Shown: positions 1-6,781, counted from the first letter of the stretch. The stretch: DNA of 11,747 bases from SKLM01 sp964542755 (GCA_964542755.1 CAZIWL010000137.1:1-11747), one strand, 5' to 3'. Made by a program: numbers and translations. The notes: generated by a model from the letters alone, not told the origin.

Positions 1-155
1 GCAACGAGCCCGAGGCTGAGGGCAGCTACGACAACGGCGCCAAGGACGTGCCGGCGATCCCCTCTGAGGTGATCGCGGTGGACGCCGACAACGTCCAGGA
101 GGCGTTGATCGACTCCGGCTACTACGCCGCGGACGAGTTCGAGAACTTGCCCTAG
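1..155 (+). CDS. Sugar ABC transporter periplasmic binding protein, C-terminal fragment
   Basis: Only the last 50 codons are inside the window (reading frame begins at base 3, stop TAG 153-155). The visible end contains YDNGAKDVP and finishes in GYYAADEFENLP, a tail typical of the ChvE/XylF class of CUT2 monosaccharide-binding proteins, where the final strand and helix end in a YY.xDxL/F motif. Such proteins capture a monosaccharide outside the membrane and deliver it to the permease. About half of 39 aligned residues are identical by eye to the binding-protein segment inside the downstream ATPase, so the two are paralogues. The ATPase, permease, kinase and regulator genes follow on the same strand, so this is probably the first or an early gene of the operon. 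The signal peptide and most of the protein lie outside the window. Confidence 0.85.
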   Translation, partial: NEPEAEGSYDNGAKDVPAIPSEVIAVDADNVQEALIDSGYYAADEFENLP

Positions 156-177
156 TTCAGGATCGTGAGACAATGCG

Positions 178-209
178 GGAATAGTGATAGCTTTCGCTAT
201 CACTATTCC
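178..209 (+). promoter_or_regulatory. Perfect 14-bp stem-loop between binding-protein and ATPase genes
   Basis: Bases 178-191 are an exact inverted repeat of 196-209 around a TTTC loop (192-195), and a further G-T wobble is possible outside it. No T-run follows (the next bases are TACCACACTCG), so it is a poor intrinsic terminator. A strong hairpin just after the binding-protein gene is a known arrangement in sugar ABC operons. It protects the 3' end of the binding-protein message and lowers expression of the ATPase and permease relative to the binding protein. That role is inferred from position here. The hairpin ends 27 nt before the ATPase ribosome binding site (GGAGG, 236-240). Confidence 0.75.
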
Positions 210-244
210 TACCACACTCGTATAGCTTGAGAACCGGAGGCGCT

Positions 245-2803
245 ATGACTGCTCCCATACTGGAGATGAGAAACATCACCAAGGAATTCCCCGGCGTGAA
301 AGCTCTGGACGAGGTCAGCTTTCGCGTCGCCGAAGCGGAAATCCACGGCTTGGTGGGCGAAAACGGTGCGGGCAAGTCCACACTGATGAAGGTCCTGAGC
401 GGTGTCCATCAACACGGCACCTACACAGGTGAGATTCTGCTCCGCGGTGAGCCACAGGAGTTCCACAGTATCAGCGAGAGCGAGGTGGCGGGCATCGGCA
501 TCATCTACCAGGAACTGGCCCTGGTGCCCGAGATGACCATCTACGAGAACATCTTCCTCGGCCAGGAGATCACCGCGGGCCTCTCCATCGACTGGCACGA
601 GACCATCAAACAGACGACGGAGATCCTCAAGAGGGTCGGGCTCGACGTCAATCCCAGCACCAAGGTCAAGAACCTTGGCGTGGGCCAGCAGCAGCTGGTC
701 GAGATCGCCAAGGCCCTCCATCGCGATGTGAAGATCCTGATTCTGGACGAGCCCACCGCAGCTCTGAACGACGACGACAGTGAGAACCTGCTGAACTTGC
801 TGCGCGAGCAGCGACGCCAGGGCGTGACCTGCATCTTGATCTCGCACAAGCTGGGCGAGGTGATCGACGTCGCCGACACCGTCACGGTACTGCGCGATGG
901 GCAGACCATCTGCACGCTGGATGCCCACAAAGGGGAGGTCACCGAGTTTGCGCTCATCAAGAACATGGTGGGGCGCGAAATCAACAGCATCTATCCAGAG
1001 CGGAAACGCCACCCATTCAAGGCGGCTGCGGCTGCGGTTGGAGAGGCCAAGAAGGCTGGGGTCAAGGTCATCTCGTATGACCGGCTGATCACGAACTCCA
1101 CTGCCCTGGACTACTACGTCACCTTCGATAGCAAAGCGGTCGGTGCTTTGCAGGCCCAATACTTGGTCGATCACGCAACGGGAAAGGGCAATCCACTGTA
1201 CCTCTACGCTGGTGCTGCGACGGACCCCAACAGCTTCATCTTCTTCAAAGGCGCGTGGGAAGTGCTGCAGCCCAGGATGGCCGATGGTACGTTTGTGACC
1301 AAGAATTCCAGCGAGGCAGTCGCTCTGCAGGACAAGTCCAGCCTAAGCCACGACGAGATGACCCAGATCATCAGTCAGGTAACGACCAAATGGGATGCCA
1401 GTACCGCCAGGATACTGGCGGAATCTGATCTGCACGTCGCAAGCGAATCGGACAAGGGGGACGTATTCATCCTCGCCCCGAACGATAACACCGCGCGCGC
1501 GATTGGCGAGGTCTTTGCTGCGGATGAGCACGTCAAGAGCTATGTGATCACCGGTCAGGATGCTGAAGAGGCTTCCATACCCAGCATTCAGGACGGCAGA
1601 CAGTCGATGACGGTTTTCAAGGATGTGCGCATCCTGGTCCAGACCGCGGTCGAGGCTGCATTGGCCTTGCTCAACGATGAGACACCCAAAGCCAAGACCA
1701 CCTACAACAACGGTGCGATCGATGTTCCCGGGCTCGAGTCGCCGGTGAGCGTCGTAGATCAGAGCAATATCCGGGAAGTCCTGATCGAATCTGACTATTA
1801 CAGTGCCGATGAACTGCCCAGCGCCTTGGAGATGGGAGACCCTTCCTCCAGTCCAGCGGTTGGGATCGTTCTGCCGACCAAAGATGAACCGCGCTGGATC
1901 CAGGACATGAGTCACTTCCAGGAAGCGTTCAAGGCTGCGGGTAAGGAAGTCGAAATCCTGTTCAGCCAGGGCGATTCCACCAGAGAGAAGGCCAATGTGG
2001 AAGCGTTGGTCAACAAGGGCATCGACGTGCTCATCATCTGCCCCCATGGTGGCGGGGAAGCCGTTCTCGAGGTCAAGAAATGGAATGCGTACGATCCGCG
2101 CGTGGGTCGGCAGATACTGAAGGACGTCAATTTCGAGCTTAGGAAGGGCGAGGTCGTCGGCTTTGCCGGATTGATGGGTTCAGGTCGCACGGAAATCGCC
2201 GTGAGCCTGTTCGGGAACCCCGACGGTTACCACGTGGAGGGTGAGATCTACGTCCAGGGTGAGGAAGCCAGCTTCAAACATCCGCAGGACGCTATCAAGG
2301 CCGGCATCGCCTATCTGAGTGAGGATCGGAAGGCCAAGGGACTGATTCTGATCCAGGATGTCAAGGAGAACGTCACGCTGGCGAACCTGCGCGAGATCGC
2401 CCACCGGGGGACCATTGACGGGAACGCTGAGATCAAGGTCGCCAATGACTATCGACGCTCCCTCAACATCAAGACACCGAGCATTGAGCAGAAGGTCGAG
2501 AACCTGAGCGGGGGCAACCAACAGAAGGTCTCCCTGGCAAAATGGCTGTTTGTCAAGCCCGACGTACTGATCCTGGATGAACCAACCCGGGGGATTGATG
2601 TAGGTGCAAAGCTGGAGATCTACACCATCATCAACCAGCTGGTCAGCGAGGGGATGAGCATCATCATGATCTCTTCGGAGCTGCCCGAGGTCTTGGGGAT
2701 GAGCGACCGAGTCTACGTTGTTTCCGGCGGCAGGGTAGCAGGCGAGATGCCTGTGGAGGAAGCGACGCAGGAGAAGATCATGGCTCTGGCCACGGAATAC
2801 TAG
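245..2803 (+). CDS. Sugar ABC transporter ATPase (XylG-like) with a circularly permuted sugar-binding protein inserted between its two ATPase domains
   Basis: This 852-aa protein is about 350 residues longer than usual CUT2 ATPases. ATG 245 is chosen because GGAGG lies at 236-240 and MTAPILEMRNITKEF is a standard start; an upstream in-frame TTG (227) would include the ribosome site. ATPase domain 1 (about 1-257) has Walker A GENGAGKST (38-46), signature LGVGQ (144-148), Walker B Asp168/Glu169 and switch His201. ATPase domain 2 (about 604-852) has GLMGSGRTE (642-650), LSGGN (754-758) and Asp778/Glu779; the Arg in its Walker A is normal for this family. Residues 258-603 are a ChvE/XylF-type sugar-binding fold in permuted order: 260-524 match the part from the third helix to the natural C terminus (YDRLI 278-282, GQDAE 437-441, FKD 458-460, YYSADEL 518-524). 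Then comes linker PSALEMGDPSSSPA (525-538), then the natural N terminus (VGIVLPTKDEPRW 539-551) up to DVLIICPHGG. The insert keeps frame and contains no signal peptide, so it should be cytosolic. The protein powers uptake through the permease 10 nt downstream. The sensing role of the insert is inference. Confidence 0.9.
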   Translation: MTAPILEMRNITKEFPGVKALDEVSFRVAEAEIHGLVGENGAGKSTLMKVLSGVHQHGTYTGEILLRGEPQEFHSISESEVAGIGIIYQELALVPEMTIYENIFLGQEITAGLSIDWHETIKQTTEILKRVGLDVNPSTKVKNLGVGQQQLVEIAKALHRDVKILILDEPTAALNDDDSENLLNLLREQRRQGVTCILISHKLGEVIDVADTVTVLRDGQTICTLDAHKGEVTEFALIKNMVGREINSIYPERKRHPFKAAAAAVGEAKKAGVKVISYDRLITNSTALDYYVTFDSKAVGALQAQYLVDHATGKGNPLYLYAGAATDPNSFIFFKGAWEVLQPRMADGTFVTKNSSEAVALQDKSSLSHDEMTQIISQVTTKWDASTARILAESDLHVASESDKGDVFILAPNDNTARAIGEVFAADEHVKSYVITGQDAEEASIPSIQDGRQSMTVFKDVRILVQTAVEAALALLNDETPKAKTTYNNGAIDVPGLESPVSVVDQSNIREVLIESDYYSADELPSALEMGDPSSSPAVGIVLPTKDEPRWIQDMSHFQEAFKAAGKEVEILFSQGDSTREKANVEALVNKGIDVLIICPHGGGEAVLEVKKWNAYDPRVGRQILKDVNFELRKGEVVGFAGLMGSGRTEIAVSLFGNPDGYHVEGEIYVQGEEASFKHPQDAIKAGIAYLSEDRKAKGLILIQDVKENVTLANLREIAHRGTIDGNAEIKVANDYRRSLNIKTPSIEQKVENLSGGNQQKVSLAKWLFVKPDVLILDEPTRGIDVGAKLEIYTIINQLVSEGMSIIMISSELPEVLGMSDRVYVVSGGRVAGEMPVEEATQEKIMALATEY
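1016..2053 (+). other. Inserted circularly permuted ChvE/XylF-like sugar-binding domain (within the ATPase gene)
   Basis: This is the extent of the domain insertion, 1038 nt (346 codons), marked because it has no place in an ordinary ATPase. Removing it joins YPERKRHP directly to GEAVLEVKKWNAYDP, the usual linker between the two ATPase domains of XylG-like proteins. The insert's own two ends also fit each other: CPHGG at its end and AAAAAVGEAKKAG at its beginning are adjacent in ordinary binding proteins (compare IDG followed by a helix in ChvE). The natural N and C termini are joined by 14 residues instead. So a full-length binding protein is present, cut at the loop after the third strand of the N-terminal lobe, close to the sugar cleft. 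GC by hand: 30/60 at 1741-1800 in the insert, 38/60 at 661-720 in domain 1, 31/60 at 2521-2580 in domain 2. There is no sharp compositional step at the 3' junction. Confidence 0.85.
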
Positions 2804-2807
2804 GAGG
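2802..2807 (+). promoter_or_regulatory. Shine-Dalgarno site AGGAGG of the permease gene, overlapping the ATPase stop codon
   Basis: AGGAGG overlaps the TAG stop codon of the ATPase (2801-2803) and lies 6 nt before ATG 2814. This fixes the permease start and suggests coupled translation of the two transporter subunits. Confidence 0.85.
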
Positions 2808-2813
2808 CACAGC

Positions 2814-3992
2814 ATGTTTCTCAAGAACCTACAGAAGCTCCTGAAGGATAACATCCGCGAATACGGCATGTTCATCGCCCTGTTTGTGATCATGGCGATC
2901 TTCACCGTCACAACGGACGGCATCTTCATCTCCTCTCGCAACATCAGCAACCTGCTTAACCAGACCGGCTACATCGCGGTCTTGGCGGTCGGCATGACCC
3001 TGGTCATCGTCATCCGACACATCGATCTATCCGTCGGTTTCCTTGCCGGCTTCCTGGGTGCCGTCGCAGCCATCGCCATGGGGTTCTGGGGCCTGCCGGT
3101 CTACGTGGTCATTCCGATGATCCTGGCGCTCGGTTTCATCGCCGGCCTGGTCACGGCCTACCCGGTGGCGCAGCTGGGCATTCCATCCTTTGTCGCCTCG
3201 CTGGCCGGCTGGTTGATCTATCGAGGCCTACTCCTGCTGGTGACGGCGGCAACGGGGACGATCATCATCCAGAACGATGTGTTCAACGCGATGGGCAACG
3301 GCTACATACCCGATATCAATCTCGGGATCCTGCCGGGCGTGCACAAGGTCACGCTGCTGTTGGGCTTGGCAGCCATTGTCCTCTCCATCATCAGCTCCAT
3401 CAGCAGCCGCAAGAAACAGCAGGCCTACGACTTTGAGGTGCTGCCCTACGACATGTTCATCCTGAAGTTGGTGTTCACGTCGGTGCTGGTGGGCCTCATC
3501 ACGTGGGTCCTGGCCGGCTACAACGGTCTCTCGTGGACGGTCGTCGTGGTGCTATTCGTGGTGGGCATCTACCACTTCATCACGACGCAGACAGTGCTGG
3601 GACGGCACATTTACGCCATCGGCGGCAACCCAGAGGCGGCTGAGCTGAGCGGTGTCAGCGTCAAGCGGCTGACCTTCATCGTTTTTGGCTCGATGGGCAT
3701 GTTGTCGGGCTTGTCGGGTATGCTCTTCGCCTCTCGACTCCAGTCTGCCACCACGCAGGCCGGCACGCTGTTCGAGCTCGATGCCATCGCCGCAGCGTAC
3801 ATCGGTGGGGTATCGGCGGCCGGCGGCGTCGGCAAGGTCACAGGTTCCCTCGTCGGTGCCATCGTCTATATGTCACTGACCAGCGGTATGAACCTGATGA
3901 ACGTCGACATCGCCTATCAGTACGTGGTGCGAGGCGCGGTGCTGGCCGCGGCCGTCATCTTCGACGTCGCCACGCGGCGGACTGGGAAGTAG
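2814..3992 (+). CDS. Sugar ABC transporter permease (XylH/MmsB-like)
   Basis: This 392-aa multi-spanning inner membrane protein forms the sugar channel, probably as a homodimer driven by the upstream ATPase. Length and sequence fit the XylH/MmsB branch of the CUT2 (BPD_transp_2) permeases. After a short cytoplasmic start come many hydrophobic segments. The conserved GMTLVIVIRHIDLSVG lies at 60-75, and the cytoplasmic coupling loop with GRHIYAIGGNPEAAELSG lies near 263-280, where the ATPase docks. A charged stretch with SSRKKQQAYDFEVLPYD in the middle is a cytoplasmic loop also seen in XylH-type proteins. The final segment ends in VATRRTGK. The start is supported by AGGAGG. The next gene begins 15 nt after the stop. 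The exact sugar cannot be read from the sequence; xylose- or glucose-like monosaccharides are typical for the family. Confidence 0.92.
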   Translation: MFLKNLQKLLKDNIREYGMFIALFVIMAIFTVTTDGIFISSRNISNLLNQTGYIAVLAVGMTLVIVIRHIDLSVGFLAGFLGAVAAIAMGFWGLPVYVVIPMILALGFIAGLVTAYPVAQLGIPSFVASLAGWLIYRGLLLLVTAATGTIIIQNDVFNAMGNGYIPDINLGILPGVHKVTLLLGLAAIVLSIISSISSRKKQQAYDFEVLPYDMFILKLVFTSVLVGLITWVLAGYNGLSWTVVVVLFVVGIYHFITTQTVLGRHIYAIGGNPEAAELSGVSVKRLTFIVFGSMGMLSGLSGMLFASRLQSATTQAGTLFELDAIAAAYIGGVSAAGGVGKVTGSLVGAIVYMSLTSGMNLMNVDIAYQYVVRGAVLAAAVIFDVATRRTGK

Positions 3993-4007
3993 CCCTGAGG
4001 GGGATCT

Positions 4008-5648
4008 GTGGCTCCCACTCTCGGAGAAGGAGAAGGTGCGTCCCTTGTGAGCGCTGATACCAAAGCCCTGCTGCGCGTCGACGGCCTGTCCCGTGACTTC
4101 GGGACGGTCAGAGCACTGAGGGACGTCACCTTCTCCCTGCGTCCGGGCGAGGTGCTGGGCGTCGTGGGGCAGCGTGGCGCGGGGAAGTCGACGCTGTTCC
4201 AGCTCCTTAGCGGCGTGCACACACGCTCCAGTGGAGTGATCACGTTCGACGGTCAGCCCGCAACATTCCAGACTGTCTCCGAGGCAGAAAGCCTCGGCAT
4301 CGTAGCCGTCCACCAGACCCCACGGCTCTTCGACCACATGAACGTCATGCACAACGTCTTCATGGGCCGCGAGATCCGCGCCAAAGATCTATTCAGGTTC
4401 AACAGAGAAGGCAGAATGCTGGAGGCCACCCGCGACCTGCTGGACGCCTTCGATATGCCCACCGAGCTAGCGGAGAACACGGTGGGAGGCCTCTCCGACG
4501 AGGAGAGGCAGATCGTGGCACTAGCGCACGCCCTATGCCGCCCTTGCCGGCTGCTTCTGCTGGACGACGCCCTTGAGGCGCTCAGCTTCGCCCGGCAGGA
4601 GCTGTTGCTTGAGCGTATCAAGGCGTTGTCAGACCAGCAGGTTGCGGTGATCCTGAGCGGTGACGACTTGAAGCAGGTCTTCAGCGTCACGCATCGCATC
4701 TTGATCCTCTACCAGGGCCGCCAGGTCGCCCTGCGTCGCACCGATGACACAACCCCACGAGACATCGTCGAACTGATGGTTGGCTCCAATCGTCAGGGTC
4801 GAATCACACCCGTTATCTGGGCCTACGAAAACTACCACGAGGCACAGAAACAGACCGAGGATCTGCGCCAGACTCAGCGCGAGCTCAAGCAGAGCCTGGA
4901 AGAGAAAAACTCGCTTAACCAACGCTTGATCCAACGGCTTGAGAATCAGGTCCAAGCCCTGGACCAATTGAACCTGGCGCTCCAGGAGGCCGGGCGGCGC
5001 GTGATGGAGGAGCGGGAGGCGGAGCGAAAGGCTCTGGCAAGAGAACTCCACGATCAGATCATCCAGGACCTGTTGAGCTACACCTATCAGCTTGAGGAGG
5101 CCGAGAGCCGTATAGAAGACGGAGAGCAGCGGCAGGAGATCACGAGGATTCGCGACAGCATTCGGGGTGTCGTGGGCAGCCTTCGCCAGGTCTGCAGCGA
5201 CCTTCGTCCCCCGACCATCGACAACCACGGTCTCCCGGCCGCCATCCGCTCTCTGGTCAGCAAGTGGACCAAACAGACAGGCATTCTGGTCGAGCTGGCT
5301 ATCGACCCTGAGTTGGGACGCTTGCCAGAACCGATCGAGCTATCCGTCTTCCGCATCGTCCAGGAGGGCTTGCACAACGTTCAGAAGCACGCTCAGGCCT
5401 CTCAGGTCACCCTCCGCCTCCGGCGCACACCCAAGGCAAGCTTGCGGGTCTACCTGGCCGACGATGGACACGGGCTCGATAGCCCCGTCGATCTAGCGGC
5501 TCTGGCGGAGAACAACCATTTTGGACTGATCGGCATCAGTGAGAGGGTGTCGCTCATGGATGGCACCCTGGATTTCAGCGTCCACCCCGGGGGCGGGTTG
5601 GAGTTTGAGATTGAGGTCCCCAGCCCCTATCCGTCTATCCGTAACTAG
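4008..5648 (+). CDS. Hybrid protein: degenerate XylG-type ABC ATPase domain fused to a NarL-family histidine kinase
   Basis: This 546-aa protein (from GTG 4008) combines two families. Residues about 20-270 match the first ATPase domain of CUT2 ATPases, including the closing ELMVGSNRQGRITPV that corresponds to NMVGREINSIYPERK in the neighbour. Walker A is intact (GQRGAGKST, 54-62) and the Q-loop Gln103 is present. The signature is LSDEE (162-166), the Walker B glutamate is Asp187 (LLLLDD), and the switch His is replaced by Gly218. It probably binds ATP but turns it over poorly. Residues about 273-340 are a charged, Gln/Glu-rich coiled coil. The kinase follows: HisKA_3 phospho-acceptor His348 in RELHDQ, N-box with Asn457 in EGLHNVQKHA, G1 box DDGHG (485-489), and a final HFGLIGISERV segment. 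No transmembrane helix or external sensor is visible, so the protein is probably cytoplasmic and may dock on the sugar permease. GTG 4047 (AAGGTG 8 nt upstream) is an equally good start; 4008 has AGGGGG at 3998-4003. The likely partner regulator lies 77 nt downstream. Confidence 0.88.
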   Translation: MAPTLGEGEGASLVSADTKALLRVDGLSRDFGTVRALRDVTFSLRPGEVLGVVGQRGAGKSTLFQLLSGVHTRSSGVITFDGQPATFQTVSEAESLGIVAVHQTPRLFDHMNVMHNVFMGREIRAKDLFRFNREGRMLEATRDLLDAFDMPTELAENTVGGLSDEERQIVALAHALCRPCRLLLLDDALEALSFARQELLLERIKALSDQQVAVILSGDDLKQVFSVTHRILILYQGRQVALRRTDDTTPRDIVELMVGSNRQGRITPVIWAYENYHEAQKQTEDLRQTQRELKQSLEEKNSLNQRLIQRLENQVQALDQLNLALQEAGRRVMEEREAERKALARELHDQIIQDLLSYTYQLEEAESRIEDGEQRQEITRIRDSIRGVVGSLRQVCSDLRPPTIDNHGLPAAIRSLVSKWTKQTGILVELAIDPELGRLPEPIELSVFRIVQEGLHNVQKHAQASQVTLRLRRTPKASLRVYLADDGHGLDSPVDLAALAENNHFGLIGISERVSLMDGTLDFSVHPGGGLEFEIEVPSPYPSIRN

Positions 5649-5652
5649 CCCT

Positions 5653-5664
5653 TGGAGCGCTCCA
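5653..5664 (+). promoter_or_regulatory. 12-bp perfect palindrome TGGAGCGCTCCA upstream of the response regulator
   Basis: A perfect palindrome lies 4 nt after the kinase stop codon and 61 nt before the regulator start. It could be an operator half-site pair, a processing hairpin or chance. A CATAAT box (5714-5719) ends 6 nt before ATG 5726 and would place transcription initiation at or next to the start codon. No convincing -35 box is seen and there is no Shine-Dalgarno sequence before ATG 5726. A leaderless internal transcript is therefore possible but unproven. Confidence 0.25.
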
Positions 5665-5725
5665 GTGTGGCGATACGCCCTCCTTCAACAGAATAGAGCA
5701 GCCGGCCGCCCGGCATAATCTCACC

Positions 5726-6781
5726 ATGTCCAGCCATCGGGTTGTTCTGGCCGACGATCACGCTCTCGTCCGTTCCGGGATCCGCAACGCGCTGCAGGAT
5801 CTCCCCGGGATTGAGATTGTCCGAGAGGCGTCCGACGGTCCCAGCTTGCAGAGCGCGTTGGAGGAGACCACCCCCGATCTCCTGATCGTCGACGTGAAAA
5901 TGCCCGATTTCGCGCCGCTCACTGCCCTCCGGACGATCCACGAGGCCTATCCGGACCTGTGCATCCTCGTCATCAGTGCCTACGACGACGACATCTACGT
6001 TCAGGGCCTTCTCAAACTCGGCGTGTGCGGTTACCACCTCAAAGATCAGCCGTTAAGCGACCTTAAGCTGGCGGTACAGAGGGTGCTGAGCGGGAAGCGC
6101 TGGGTCTCCAGCCCCTTGCTGGATCGGCTCGTGGACCACTCGGGGCCAAGTCCCATGGCTTCCTCAATCACCCCACGGCAGCGCGACATGCTCCGGCTCC
6201 TCCAGCAGGGACTCGACAATCAGAGCATCGCCCGGCGCCTCGACCTCAGCGTGAAGACGGTGGAGAACCACCTCACCCACCTCTACCGCCGCATCGATGT
6301 CCAGAGCCGACTGGAGGCCGTGGCGTATGCCCACGAGAACCCCGAGATCCTTGGTGTCTCAGGCCAGGAAGGGCCCGCCCGCTCTGTCGCAGCCCGTCCA
6401 AGCTCGCTTGCCGCGCAGTTTGAGGTACTGCTGGTCGAGGACAGCAGTCAGTACCGTGTGCAGCTGCACCGAATGATCGGTCGCGCCCATCCTCAGGCCG
6501 TCGTCTACGAGGCCGACAACACGGAGGAGGCCCTGCGGCTCGCGGATTCGCTGAACCCCTCGCTGATCCTCGTCGACGTGGTCCTGGGCGACGAGGACGG
6601 CATCCGCTGCACGCGTCGGCTCAAAGCCCAGAACCCGAGCACGCGCATCATCCTGATCAGCGCCTATCCCGACCGCGAGTTCCACCGCCTCGGTCTTGAG
6701 GCCGGAGCTGTCGCCTTCCTGGACAAGAAGGACATGAGCACGAATGTCCTCCGGGAGATTATCCAGGACAGCATCAGCTAG
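5726..6781 (+). CDS. NarL/LuxR-type response regulator with two receiver domains (REC-HTH-REC)
   Basis: This 351-aa protein is the likely output partner of the ABC-kinase fusion. The first receiver domain (about 4-120) has the acidic pair in LADDH, phospho-acceptor Asp56 in LLIVDVKMP, a Ser in VISAYDDD and Lys106 in HLKDQP. A LuxR/GerE DNA-binding helix-turn-helix follows (about 148-205; ITPRQRDMLRLL, then SIARRLDLSVKTVENHLTHLYRRI). After a 25-residue polar linker comes a second receiver (about 232-350) with Glu238/Asp239 in LLVEDS, phospho-acceptor Asp284 in LILVDVVLG, a Ser in LISAYPD and Lys334 in FLDKKD. Both receivers look competent for phosphorylation. Ordinary NarL regulators (about 210-220 aa) stop after the HTH, so the extra C-terminal receiver is the odd part. 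ATG 5726 is chosen because the receiver fold begins at once (HRVVLADDH). No ribosome site is evident. It probably controls this sugar operon or related catabolic genes. Confidence 0.9.
   Translation: MSSHRVVLADDHALVRSGIRNALQDLPGIEIVREASDGPSLQSALEETTPDLLIVDVKMPDFAPLTALRTIHEAYPDLCILVISAYDDDIYVQGLLKLGVCGYHLKDQPLSDLKLAVQRVLSGKRWVSSPLLDRLVDHSGPSPMASSITPRQRDMLRLLQQGLDNQSIARRLDLSVKTVENHLTHLYRRIDVQSRLEAVAYAHENPEILGVSGQEGPARSVAARPSSLAAQFEVLLVEDSSQYRVQLHRMIGRAHPQAVVYEADNTEEALRLADSLNPSLILVDVVLGDEDGIRCTRRLKAQNPSTRIILISAYPDREFHRLGLEAGAVAFLDKKDMSTNVLREIIQDSIS

Noticed and set aside
178..209. Rho-independent terminator
   Set aside because: The hairpin is not followed by a T-run and lies within a collinear operon; mRNA stabilisation or attenuation fits better.
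209..1174. 321-codon open frame on the minus strand
   Set aside because: It lies antisense to the first ATPase domain, whose motifs are unmistakable; the Leu/Asp/Gly-rich translation is typical of a GC-rich shadow.
1016..2053. The insertion as a simple assembly chimera or frameshift
   Set aside because: The frame is continuous over 346 codons, the permuted order is complete without missing or duplicated parts, and both junctions fall at structural loops, which random joining would rarely give. Read mapping should still confirm it.
2168..2194. Defective Walker A (Arg648 instead of Lys) in the second ATPase domain as an anomaly
   Set aside because: GxxGSGRTE is the usual form in the second domain of CUT2 sugar ATPases, so it is not a loss in this protein.
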